From Mytilus galloprovincialis (lineage: Eukaryota > Mollusca > Bivalvia > Mytilida > Mytilidae), in NCBI RefSeq assembly GCF_965363235.1, contig NC_134844.1, positions 53,626,872 to 53,690,871 of the forward strand: 64,000 nt of DNA, written 5' to 3'. Below the pieces are notes generated by a model. It made no database searches and had not been told where the DNA came from. It saw only the letters and a list, made by a program, of their open reading frames with translations. The position numbers and the translations under genes are program-made. Below are positions 36,671 to 47,455 of this stretch, piece after piece. Within the stretch, counting starts at the first letter, position 1; every line of letters starts with the position of its first letter.

Positions 36671-36829
36671 CAAACCCGTAGCCAGGGGGTTCAGAGGGTT
36701 TGTATGACCCCCCTCCCCCCTTGTAAACAAATAAGCACTGTTAAAGTCAACGTTCTATTTGAATTGTGACGGTTAGAGTTGAGTTTGCAGGTCCAAATAC
36801 CCCCTTGGAAATTCCTGGCCACGGACCTG
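36671..36829. mobile_element. 159-bp MITE of the GTAGCCAGGGG type
   Basis: CAAACCCGTAGCCAGGGGG at the left and CCTGGCCACGGACCTG at the right are imperfect inverted repeats. The interior has a short ACCCCCCTCCCCCC run and no ORF. Flanks GCATG (36666-36670) and GCGTG (36830-36834) match at 4 of 5 positions, as expected for a 5-bp target duplication. The terminal CA...TG and size parallel the CAGTGGCGGATCCAG MITEs but the sequence is different. Confidence 0.65.
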
Positions 36830-36839
36830 GCGTGTAACT

Positions 36840-38130
36840 ATATACATCATGTGAATGTATTTGCAATTCTCAATTAAACTCACGGTACGTGTCAGTGTAT
36901 ATACATAACCCCAAATTGCACATACTCTCAATGATAAAGGCAAGAATACTTCATCTATCATATCTATCAGATTCAGGTATCTATAAAAAAAAATATCACC
37001 CTTGACTTGCTTTTCAATGCTCTGATTAGGTACTTATTGCTTTGATGCTCTTGAATATCAATTAATGTATTTCGCTTCCATAACTCTTGGTGAAAAGAAC
37101 ACCAGTCCTGTATTATACTTTGCAACAGTCAAAGCTACATATGTCTAAAAAGCAAACTATTTGTTTTGGACGAGCAACGCTGTTATGTCCTGTTGTCGCT
37201 AAACTTGTTTTAAAAAAAAAAATAAGATGAAAATTCTAAGATCAAATGGTCGTCCACTTCGTCCCCAAGTTTTAAACCAAAAGAACAAAACATACAATCT
37301 GAGGTCACATTTCCCCGAGAGAGTTGTAATCAACAAGTAGTACCTCCTTTTATGTGTACTATATGTGGGTTTGTGTTATTCTCTTTTATATATAATTATG
37401 TAATGATTTTGAACTTGTTTGTCTTTTCGTTGTTTCCCTTTTTGTCCATGGTTGTGCTTCTTTGACTTTGACCTTTGATCTTTTATTCCCCGCTCTTTTT
37501 GGCATCTTACCTCTCTTTTCAATTAAAAATATTTCATTAACTAAAAATTGCTGATGCAAATACAGGTATTGTTATGTTATTGATTGGCGATACACTTTGG
37601 AACAAACATTCACTTCAAAACAACCATTATCGTTCAATTCAAAAAGAAGAAGGGCTTTTGATGATCGAACGTCTACCTTTCAGAAGTAACGATATTTTGA
37701 AGACAATTATACGGATTTTCATTGGCTGTTTACTACCATAATTCTATTTCTTTGTATAAATAATAATAATAATAAATAAGCTTTATTTAGAGTCGGCATG
37801 GTATACTATAAAACATAGACAAACATAAGCTGTAATGAGCTTTTAACCGGTATAATAATAACACTCCTGTTTTGAGGCCTCAATCGATACAGACTAATTT
37901 TGTCGAAATTGGTTTGTAAAATGTCTAATCAATACTTTACGAATTATTGTAATAAAATAATGATGGTCCACTCGGGAAAGATATGAAGTAGGTAATTAGA
38001 CGTATTATGGCGGCCATTAGCGTGATCGAAGTTTATAAAGGTCAGACAAGGTGATCGTTTTACAAAATCGTCCTGCGCAATACGAAAATATCTGCAGGAG
38101 TATTCAGATTCTGTAACATATGACAATGGA
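36840..38130. other. gene-free stretch with an (AAT)n repeat end
   Basis: (AATAATAAT)n at about 37762-37777 followed by AAGCTTTATTTAGAGTCGGC has the form of another antisense LINE 3' tail. No gene was supported in the rest. Confidence 0.4.
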
Positions 38131-38133
38131 AGA

Positions 38134-38262
38134 TGGCTTTATTCATCTATAATATGACCAGCTTTATTAGTTGGCTTTATTCATCTACGATATGACCAGC
38201 TTAAGGTGGCTTTTTTTTATCTACAAATATTAATATAACCAGCTTTCGGTTGCTTTTTTCTT
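38134..38262. repeat. ~38-bp minisatellite, about 3.5 units
   Basis: TGGCTTTATTCATCTANNATATGACCAGCTT repeats at 38134, 38172, 38207 (diverged) and 38250 (partial). Unit length drifts from 35 to 43 bp. Confidence 0.75.
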
Positions 38263-39741
38263 CACCAAATCAGTATAAATCGGGTTTATTTCAACAGCAC
38301 CATTACCTTTGCGTCGTCACCGTCATGCTTAGAATAAATCATAATTATTGACAAGTTGAAGTCTTTAAAAAATATCGATAAGAATACTCATGCAAATCAC
38401 TTCATCGGTGTCTTGTACTAACATTGATTACTATAAAATTAAACTTGTCATAACACTGCATCAAGCTAACGTATTTGCACATTAAAAAAAATCTTAGACT
38501 TATGGAAACGTAATTAAAAGAAATAATTCAAAATCTTTTCTGGTTTCAAATATTTGAACGTGACTTTGTCATACCAGATTCAAACTGGCAGCCACTTTTT
38601 GCAGCCAATCAAGGAATCAGCTATTTTTTTCCAGCAGCAAATTTTCATGATATGTTTAAAAACTAAAAAAATACTGTAAAATACTCAAACGTTCCAAAAT
38701 ATCTCAAAATCTTAAATGAATATAATTTAAATGCAAAATTCGATTCTTTCATGGCTTGTCTCTGTGCTAGCATATGCTCATTCGCGTAATTGTTTTTTTT
38801 CTTCTTTTTTTTTCATTTATTGGCATTTGTATAAAACCAATTTTTGACTGGTGATAAAACAAAAAGATAGGAACAAACTATATTGAATTGACCGGGTGCT
38901 AGCTGTGCGATCTTCAAATGTATCTATCGTAACGTTGTGTTAATTAACAAAAATTTTACTTGATAGAAAAGTTGAGACAAATTACACAATATATGTAACA
39001 AACAAGCCCCGGAAATGCTTTTTTATGAGCATAATTATAATAAATATCCTTAGTCCAGATAATACTTTGGAGCTTTAACTTTTGGAGCTGCATACACAAA
39101 CTATGTGAAACAGACGTGTTGACATGTCCAACATCTCTTTGAATTGACATGCATTATCCGTCATGTGATTTCATGCATGTTCAGAAGACAGTGACAATCA
39201 AAGGTATTTACTTTCTAAAAAGCTTGTCTAAAGAATGGCATCTTTAAAATTTAGGCACAGAAGCCTTTGTAGTCTTAGTGAATAAATGATCGACGGCATA
39301 TTTTTATGACGTCAGTAAGGGTACTAGGCTTGAATTGATCTTTATGTTTGGCTGTTATTGCACCGGTGGTTATTGCCATGCTATTTACGAATATCAAATA
39401 CGAAATATGAAATCCTGGTAAATATATAATTTACAACAGTTACATGTAACTGTTAAATTCTGTAATGTACTGTAATATAAAATTGAAGATCGAGGTCCTT
39501 TGAGTTCATCATTTTTCTCATTCTAAACCATTTCGGTTAAATTATGGCTATTTTTTTCTTTTGTTGTATAATTTATAGACTATATTGTTATTGTAACATA
39601 AATTGGATTTTTTCCTTTGATGTTTTTATAAAATAATTTGCTTAAAAAGTGTGGAGAGGGAAAACCATGGTATATTATATGCAAATTTATGTTGTACCAT
39701 AGTTTGCTAATTAAATATCCAACTCGACTAGAATCCAAAGG
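38263..39741. other. gene-free AT-rich stretch
   Basis: No supported coding or RNA gene. A partial palindrome AACCATGGTATATTATATG...TGTTGTACCATAGTTT (39664-39704) lies just upstream of the long foldback. Confidence 0.4.
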
Positions 39742-39817
39742 AAAAAAGGCGGAGCTTCAGCCATGGTATAACATATTCATTTTCATGTTATTCCATGGCT
39801 GAAGCTCCACCTTTTTT
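39742..39817. repeat. foldback hairpin, ~33-bp arms
   Basis: Left arm AAAAAAGGCGGAGCTTCAGC + CATGGTATAACAT (39742-39774) pairs with ATGTTATTCCATGGCTGAAG + CTCCACCTTTTTT (39785-39817) at about 31 of 33 positions, around a 10-base loop. No coding content. It could be a snap-back mini element or the two abutting ends of an inverted-repeat transposon. Confidence 0.85.
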
Positions 39818-39819
39818 TT

Positions 39820-40670
39820 TTTTTAAATGTATCCGCCTCTAAAATATTTAGGAAACTGTAAAACGTACTAAAAGGTCAAGATCTTCATTTGTTTTTATTT
39901 TAAAGAAAAAGCAATAAATTATGTGTACCACATTTCAAGAAACCCTTTTCAAACTACATAGAATTGTTACGAATTCCCTTAATTTTGGAAACAATTACTA
40001 AATGTTTCTTCTTTCAGTTTTGAAAAAAATAAAATGTAAAGCTATCATTTCCTTTGCGAAAATTCAATTTAAATTCGATTTAAAAAGGGGGGGTACCTAT
40101 ACAAAAAGGAATAAATATCGGCTACAAATATCTGTGAAAAAACATGATTAGGGGACGTACACTATCTACGCCCTGGATCCGCCACTGTTAAAATATTGTT
40201 TTATCATTAAAATTGTGTTTTAATAAATAATCTAATAAAATAACGGAAGAGAAGCATTTTTCAATTAGATGAAAATTCTGTAAAATATGATTAATTTGTA
40301 TGATACATTGAAAAAAAATGAAAACAATTCTTACCGTCATTAGAAAAATTATTTAATCCTTGTCGCTGGAATCCGACATTTTTGTTTACCTCAGTCTGAT
40401 GACATTATGAAATTACCTGCGCCTACAATCATACACGGGGCGCAAAACTAAAAACAAATCGGGGAAAATCCGACATTTTCTTTACTTTCTGCAAATTCAG
40501 GGGTTCTATTACATGAAGTACACAGACGATCATACACGAAGCGCAAAAGTGACTTGCTCGAGCTTCCATTTCATTGGATAAAACTGTAACGTGATCAATT
40601 TCCAATATTAGTTGAAGGTCTTGAAGCTGTCAATCATTTTATCTATATTACAAATTTTATATACCACTAG
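39820..40670. other. gene-free stretch with a solo MITE end
   Basis: CTGGATCCGCCACTG near 40170-40184 equals the right end of the CAGTGGCGGATCCAG MITE, but no left end is present nearby, so it is a truncated copy. GGGGGGGTACC near 40087 may be an eroded interior part. Nothing else recognised. Confidence 0.45.
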
Positions 40671-40682
40671 AACACACCCGTG

Positions 40683-41420
40683 ATATCGCGGGTCCGTGAC
40701 TGAATTAAAGTATATAACTATGCGCAAGCCTTATTTTAGTATTAGTATTGTCATCTGATAAAGTCATGCCGATTATAAGATACACAGTTTTCTGTGCTTT
40801 CAAATCTTTCTGTTTGAACCCGTCGAACTGGGACTTATCAATTATTGGTAATATTAATTATTTGGAAAACAAAAGGTCCTGGAATGGAGTATTTTTTAAT
40901 CAACAGCATTGTCCTATATTAGTTATAAATAAAGTTGAATTCTTTAATTCGCTGTTTTACGTCATGCCCGCTAACAAATTGAAAACTGTACCTATACGCC
41001 TTATTTTTAGTCCAGATTTTTAGTATTCGTATTGTTATCTTAGAAAGTCTTACTGATTAAAATATTACAATAGGTAACAATTTGACAATTTAGTAGTGTC
41101 AACCCTGTGATTATGACCCGTGTATATAGCATATTAATCCTGAATATACCGTTTGTTGGTGCGCCTGTCAGATGCGGAACGTACATATAAGGTAATAGGT
41201 AACAGGTGAATATACTATTGGTATCGGTATCGGACTTGACCCGGAACTTCTTAATTATTGGCAATATTAATTACGTGGAAAACAAAAGGGCCTGGAGTGG
41301 TGTAATTTTTAATATACACCTTTGTACTATATTAGTTATATCTAAAGTTGAATTCTTTGATTCGTCGTTTTCACGTGATGACGGCTGATAAATTGGACCT
41401 CATAATTTTAGTATTATAGA
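40683..41420 (+). repeat. dimeric interspersed repeat, copy 2 (inverse of 28018-28690)
   Basis: Starts at CGGGTCCGTGACTGAATTAA and ends at AAATTGGACCTCATAATTTT. It contains two related halves, each with ATTGGNAATATTAATTANNTGGAAAACAAAAGG followed by TGTNCTATATTAGTTAT. Reading frames through both halves look alike (IIGNINYLENKRSW and IIGNINYVENKRAW) because the DNA is duplicated, and I do not take the 91-aa ORF at 40748 as a gene. Confidence 0.8.
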
Positions 41421-41433
41421 TGTGTCTTACTCA

Positions 41434-41486
41434 TTAACATATTTAAACAAACTCATCCTTCGGATTCGTTTGTTTAAATAAGTTAA
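41434..41486. repeat. perfect short palindrome ATTTAAACAAAC...GTTTGTTTAAAT
   Basis: Arms ATTTAAACAAAC (41441-41452) and GTTTGTTTAAAT (41468-41479) with a 15-base centre (TCATCCTTCGGATTC) that itself pairs around TTCG. TTAAC/GTTAA extends the outer stem after a 2-base mismatch. A cruciform or hairpin-forming dispersed motif. Confidence 0.75.
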
Positions 41487-41489
41487 CTC

Positions 41490-42325
41490 GTAAAAACCAT
41501 GGTATATATAGTACTTAAACTACTTGTAGAGCATGTTAGACAAACTCTGTTCCTATTTTGGACATTAACAAAATAGTTCACTTCGTTGAATAATCGTTAT
41601 AAATTTACGTGATACTTTTAAGAAAATAGATTAATTGAATGGCAAAACTGTATTTCAATTATTTCATTTTGTAGATTTCTTCTACAACAGCCACTTGGAA
41701 CAAAAAAAAACAAAAATAAAAACAAAATTAAAGACGGAACTTTGACTGTTAAAATTGTTAGGATAATTTATGTGTACCAGACTGAGTTCAATATATGTTC
41801 CCGAATTTTTTAATTTTGAATCATTCTGTAAAATTTACAGAAGAACTGTCCAACTTTATGTAATTTAAACAAAGCATCTAGCTGATTTAAAGGGATTTAG
41901 TGTTTAAACACGTTTGCTAAAATATATTGAATTATAACAATTCTTTTTAACAACACAAACAAAATACCTACGGTGCATATGGTGCATGTAAACATAATGA
42001 AATCGATAATTAGATTAAATATCATTGTGGTATAAAAATAAATAATCAATATGTCATACGTAATCTTTAACTTTTGAAAATCTATTTTTACGTATAATAT
42101 TCTTATAAAAAAAATAAGGGAAGTAATTGTAAATTCGAAAAATTTGAAGCTGCATATTTCATCTCCTAAGTGATAATTTTGTTAAATAAATAATAAATTT
42201 GTTTTTTCAAATTCCTTTTGTACATTTTCAATAAATTGATTTACAAATAACACTAAATACATAGGATTATCAGCAAACTTTTAAATACTTTCAATACCTT
42301 AACATTCATTTTTGGAAAAAATCAT
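41490..42325. other. gene-free AT-rich stretch upstream of the RING ORF
   Basis: No additional exon could be tied to the RING ORF. The sequence is very AT-rich with no clear promoter element. Confidence 0.4.
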
Positions 42326-42367
42326 TTGTATATAAACCGAATAGGTACTACTATAATCGTTGGACGC

Positions 42368-42574
42368 ATGTTGAAGCCTGAACCAGTTCACTGCGCAATT
42401 TGCATACAGGAACTCAATAAGTATAGAGAAATGGTTTGCATAAATATGTACACAAAGTGTGTTCATATATATCATGAACACTGCATAATACAGTGGATAG
42501 CTGCCTGCATAGGTAGACAACAAACACCCACATGCCCTATGTGTAGGGAGCTATGGGAAAGTATACCATGCTAG
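42368..42574 (+). CDS. short RING-H2 finger protein (68 aa) or terminal exon
   Basis: From ATG 42368 the frame encodes a nearly bare RING-H2 finger: CAIC (C1-C2), then KCVHIYHEHC (C3, H4, H5, C6 with spacing C-x-H-x2-H-x2-C), and CPMC (C7-C8), ending WESIPC before the stop. All eight zinc ligands are present. RING-H2 domains usually recruit E2 enzymes for ubiquitin transfer; that is family knowledge. The open frame extends upstream to about 42326 without an ATG, and AATAG/GTACT (about 42342) could be a splice acceptor, so this may be a last exon. It lies 140 bp from a gypsy LTR, so it may be transposon-associated or a processed copy. No partner domain is visible. Confidence 0.6.
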   Translation: MLKPEPVHCAICIQELNKYREMVCINMYTKCVHIYHEHCIIQWIAACIGRQQTPTCPMCRELWESIPC

Positions 42575-42714
42575 AAAATCAAGCATGATAAGAAAGGGTG
42601 TATGAAAGACCAATCTATATAAACTTGAGTTCCTGTAATTCCATTTTTTTTTTTATCCTAAATAGAATAATCATTAATAACTGTTTTTTTTCCTAGTACA
42701 ATGTGGCAAATTAT

Positions 42715-43374
42715 GTAGTAGCACTTTCTAGGGATTATAAAACACAATACTTTTCTTTAGAGGTGGTTCCTTTTATTTCTGTACTAACTCAAGATAATAA
42801 CAAATATATATAAAAATACCCTCGCATGAGGCGCAAAGGCCTTCTGATTTATCTATAGGAAATATTCACATCTTCCCAGCTAGGATTACTTAAAATATAC
42901 CTGAATACAGAATATAGAAAACTAAGAAAGAATATAAAGTTCAAACTTAGAATTACATCAAGCACATATCAGTATATATGTCCACCAGTATATAGAAAAA
43001 GTGATGACCAGCATAAAAGAACAAAATAAAATATAGCGCCAAAATATATAATGACCAATAGAAATAAAGAAAGTGTGCGGTACCCGGTCCACTGAAGCAT
43101 AAAAAGAAAACCTTTTTGAAGTAAACTACAGTCAAACCAAAGTTACCCAAACCAGTAGAAAACGTCATATGTCAACAAGTCCAACTGTCAAATACGTAAA
43201 CAAAATGAACAAAGCATATATATATAGACTAATCAAATAAGTACAATCTGTAATTAATATACTATACCTTCAATTAATCAATATAAGTCATATAATATAC
43301 AAAATATAACACAATAAACTAAATATAAAAATATACACAATTACTGTAATACCTATAAAATACAGTCTACCACA
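42715..43374 (-). repeat. gypsy 3' LTR, 660 bp
   Basis: On the minus strand the LTR starts TGTGGTAGACTG immediately after the purine tract AGCTGGGGGAGTA and ends GTGCTACTACA, so it has TG...CA borders with an 8-bp imperfect inverted terminus (TGTGGTAG/CTACTACA). The interior is AT-rich. No second full LTR copy exists in the window for comparison. Confidence 0.7.
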
Positions 43375-43506
43375 TACTCCCCCAGCTATACTTCATTTCT
43401 CGGCTGACGGTATCTTGACAATGTCGAGTATGGTCTCCGCTGCTTCTGACTGTAATTCCCGGAATAGATGTGTTCCAGCCAACGATGTTATGAACTGCAC
43501 CTTCTT

Positions 43507-45520
43507 TTACCACTCACTGTCACTAACTGGTGTACCAACTGACTTGGATAAATCGAATGTTCCAGATCTAATCAAAGCTGGTTGCTGTCTCTCTCTAGTA
43601 GATCGCCTAACTGGTTCAGGTGAAGATGCTGTAGAAGCTTCATCAGGACTATCCTCCTGCTGACTATCTTCACTACAGCTAACTGTCGAAGCGCTTCTAA
43701 TAACCGACTCTGTTTCTGTCCCTTCTGCTTCCATATCTGTAGCTTCCTGGGAATGGGGGTCCCCATCAGAATCAGAATCCTCTGTTGTATCGGTCACAGT
43801 AGAGTCATCGTGCTGTTCCTCAGTGATGGTAGTGTCACTGCTAGCATCATGCTCAACTATCACAAGCTCCAGTGGCTCCTTATCAGACAATTCATCTGAA
43901 TGTACCGCTTGGCTCTCCGGTCTAATAGATGTGACAGGTGTGGTTTGTTTCTTCCTCAATCTTGGTTTTGGTACGGGTTTTTTTTACTCTGTACTAGTGG
44001 TTCAGTGTCTGTCAGATATCCGATGGGAAGTAAGAGATTTCTATGTAGGTTTCTTTTCCTTCCCTCACCATTTTCCTTCTGTACAGTAAACACCGGTAAA
44101 AACGCATTAGGCTGAGCAAGTACGGTGTAAGGGTCATGCTCCCACTTGTCTGCTAGCTTGTGTTTACCTTCTCCAAATGCCACTATCTTGACTAGAACAC
44201 GGTCGCCTTTCTGTATTGTAGCTCCACGGACTTTGGTGTCATAACCTTCTTTCTTTCTAAGTTGATACTTCTAAGAGGCTTCCGAAGCGACTGTGTAGGC
44301 GTGGTATAGTCTCTGTTTCAGGTCCTTGATGTAGTTGGATCCTGTTGCATCTCTAATGTTCCTAGCATTCCAAGTAGTGTGCGGTTAAACCTCTCGCACA
44401 TACCATTACCCTGCGGATGGTAGCTAGTAGTGCGAGTCTTCCATATTCCTGTCAAGTTACAGAGTTCCTTGATGACTTTGGACTCGAAATTCGCTCCCTG
44501 GTCGGAGTTTATCCTTTCAGGTATCCCGTAATGAACAATGTAGTGGTTCAGGAATGCCTCGGCTGTTGTTCTTGCCGTCTGGTTTCTGGTAGGAATAGCT
44601 TGGGCGAATCTGGTGAAATGGTCAGTGATCACAAGGATGTGTTGCAGTCCTCCTTTATATAGCTCCAGTGTCGGGTAGTCCTTACATACCAGTTGCAGAG
44701 ATGAAGTAGTCTCGATGCTAACTAGTGGTGCTCTATGGTTGGGTAATACCTTCCTTCTGGTGCATAGTCCACAGTGCGCAATAAAATCTTTCACATCCTT
44801 GGCCATACCAGGCCAGTAAAACCGGTCTCTCAGTAGTGACAAAGTCCTGTCCTTTCCTGGGTGACCCATGTCTGTGTGTAAAGCCTGTAATATGTTGCTG
44901 ATATGTGGTGCCAGCAAAACCAGTTGTTGTTTCATACCATCATCGGTCTCCACTTGACGATACAGTATTCCCTCGATGATCTTGAGGTGGTGGTACTGTC
45001 GCTTCAGTATGCTATCCCCTTTTGCTGGTTTTTGTTCTTTCTTCACCATATCTATCCAGTTTTTCACCATAACATCTTGAGTCTGTACTTGCTTCTAATC
45101 AATGATATCCGATGTTGCTGTTCCAGTTGATATGTCCTCCCCCTGCAATAACATCAGATGTCATTGCCAGACACTCAACATACGGTGCTAAGCTTGCTGA
45201 CTGGCATATAGTCTTCACAGACTCCATGGTGATGGGTAATCGACTCAACGCATCAGCGTCTCCGTTGCTCTTTCCTGGACGGTACTGTATGGTGAAATCA
45301 AATGCTGCTAAACCAGCTATATAACCATCGATGTCCTGTGGCATCTAACTTGGCTGTTGTTAGTACATACGTCATCGGGTTGTTGTCAGTAATGACGGGA
45401 AATCTGGTTCCATACAAGTAGTCCCTGAACTTGTCCACTACGGTCCACTTCAAGGCAAGAAACTCTAGCTTTTGTGGCGGGTAGCTCTTTTTTGACTTGG
45501 TAAGTACCCTGCTGGAACAT
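43507..45520 (-). pseudogene. gypsy pol remnant: RNase H end, integrase, C-tail
   Basis: Fragments in order on the minus strand: KLEFLALKW...NPMTYVLTTAKLDATGHRW, then FTIQYRPGKSNGDADALSRL (RNase H end); the integrase H2C2 zinc-binding module ([20 protein letters not shown]...HCGLC); and the DDE core with [15 protein letters not shown] and ERFNRTLLG. Next comes LADKWEHDPYTVL (C-terminal domain) and an acidic Ser/Glu-rich tail ending at 43507. Breaks: a small insertion near 45320, loss of frame near 44325, a TAG at 44273-44271, and a slip in an A8 run near 43980. It cannot make a functional polyprotein. The integrase catalytic residues themselves are still present. Confidence 0.85.
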
Positions 45521-45654
45521 CTTCCCTAGAAAGTGCTACTACAACAACATTTGGAACTTACCAAATTTATTTGTTTATTTTGATATTTGATTGGTAATGA
45601 TAATAGAAATTAAATTGAAGAGGTATATGTGGCTCTACATGATCCAATGTTATG

Positions 45655-46143
45655 ACACGCAAAGTTTTTTTAAGCCCCACCTACAATAGTAGAGGGGCAT
45701 TATGTTTTCTGGTCTGTGCGTCCTTCCGTCTGTACGTTCGTCTGTTCGTTCGTCTGTCCGTCCGTTCGTCCCACTTCAGGTTAAAGTTTTTGGTCAAGGT
45801 AGTGTTTGATGAAGCTGAAGTCCAATCAACTTGAAACTTAGTACACATGTTCCTTATGATATGATCTTTTTATTTTAAAACAAAATTAGACTTTTGACCC
45901 CATTTTCATGGTCCACTGGACATAGAAATCAAAAGTGTGAGTTTCAGGTTAAAGTTTTTGGTCAAGGTAGTTTTTGATGAAGTTAAAAGTTAAAGTCCAA
46001 TCAACTTGAAAATTAGTACACATGTTCCCTATTGGTTGATCTTTTTACTTTTAAGGCCAAATTAGATTTTTTACCAAATTTTACGGTCCATTGAACATGG
46101 AAAATGATAATGGGGCATCCGTGTACTTTGGACACATTCTTGT
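45655..46143 (-). repeat. GGACGG-tailed dispersed repeat, long copy
   Basis: Inverse of the repeat at 31430-31755. The plus strand begins AAGCCCCACCTACAATAGTA, passes the CGTCCGTCTG microsatellite, and ends AATGGGGCATCCGTGTACTT...ACATTCTTGTTT. The central CAGGTTAAAGTTTTTGGTCA block is duplicated in tandem (45777 and 45945, period 168 bp), which the 31-kb copy lacks. Confidence 0.8.
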
Positions 46144-46149
46144 TTCCCT

Positions 46150-46430
46150 TTAAATTTTATGTTGCAGTTATAGTATGATTGTCAATGAGACGGGCACAAC
46201 GATCCACCAAAGTCCACACACGGACAACAATAAGAATAACTACAGATGACTCTACGAGTTCAAACAAAAATATGTTTATATAGATAAATATGTTGAATGG
46301 AAAGTTCCAGTAGAACTCCAGCAGAACTTAATGCAAATAGTAGATCAACATACATGTAGGTCATATAAAAGTCTTAATTTATATATACAGTAGAATTCAA
46401 TGAGTGTTTATAAGTAAAGGTAGAATATTT
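46150..46430. other. spacer with a tail fragment
   Basis: ATAGTATGATTGTCAATGAG + ACGGGCACAACGATCCACC (46168-46206) is a short antisense fragment of the retroelement tail family. No gene is present. Confidence 0.4.
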
Positions 46431-47455
46431 CGTTAGATTGCTTGCTAGCTGAACCGTTATTATTAGGTTAGGTATATATATATTCAACAACTGCAACAAG
46501 TGTATTACGATATTGCTCCACTCGAGACAGTTAAATTTTAATATCCTTCCTTTTCAAAGATTTGAGGAAAGTTGTGTACTTTTGATGTGACGTCATCAGA
46601 CATGGTCGCCTTTTTCATGCCGTCACAATGAGAAAATTCAGAAGAAAACAAGATAATTTAACGTCACATGCAATCAAATTTCAACCAATCATTTGCCGAG
46701 AACAGATTTTTCACTAGTGAGGAGAAATATTTTTCTCACAACTGTCAGTAAATGTGAAAATATCACAAAAATTAGAGAAACTACCTTCCTTTCAGATTAA
46801 TCTAGTCATACAGACAGGTAGATGGTTCTCTGTCGGACTATTCTTCTTTTGAACAGGAATTGTTTACCTATCCTTATCCCTTTCACTGCCAAACAGATTG
46901 TAAACAAACCCCTTCAGTGCCAAGGCTTTTTTTGATTGTCTCTACGTTCACGGAATTAACGTCGACGTCATAGTACAGCTTTGATAGCGCAAAAAGATTT
47001 CATTTGAAAATTGGCGGGAATTCCCGAGATTTTTTAATATTTCGACAGACTACATGTACCTACTTGGTTGAAGAACATTCTGGTCCACGTTTTTAAGTAA
47101 GAGCAACTAAATAAAGTAAAATCAAGCTTACAATTGGTTGAAAAATTAAATAAATTGTTTTGTGTTTTATGTTCTCTATATACATGATCAAATAATTGCA
47201 CCAATTTATAAGCTTGACGTTTACTTCTTTTCTCTCTTGAACAGGGACCCGAATGTCCTCCACAAAGAAAGTAACATGTTAGAAAATCATTTACTCACGA
47301 ATCAAAAGTTGGTTATATAAAAAAGAACTAATGCAAATGGAGTTGCCACTGCTCATAATAGAATGCTTGTGATTATAATTATTCTTTATGAATAATTTCA
47401 TTATATGAGCTTGGGATCATACAACATTCAAGACACATTTATATAGAAAGATATT

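Larger units (their letters stand above)
42715..45543 (-). mobile_element. decayed Ty3/gypsy LTR-retrotransposon fragment
   Basis: Minus-strand order: RNase H C-terminal part (to about 45515), integrase, pol C-tail, polypurine tract (AGCTGGGGGAGTA, 43388-43375), and one LTR (43374-42715). Gag, protease, RT polymerase and the normal 5' LTR are missing. Both outer edges carry the same LTR-terminal 20-mer in inverted orientation: TGTAGTAGCACTTTCTAGGG at 42715-42734, and its complement CCCTAGAAAGTGCTACTACA at 45524-45543. No flanking target duplication is evident. Confidence 0.85.

Noticed and set aside
40748..41023. 91-aa plus ORF resembling a peptide in the next repeat half
   Set aside because: The similarity follows from DNA duplication inside the dimeric repeat; no domain or start context supports a gene.
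43415..45324. Plus-strand ORFs across the gypsy region
   Set aside because: They are antisense shadows of RNase H, integrase and C-tail sequence on the minus strand.
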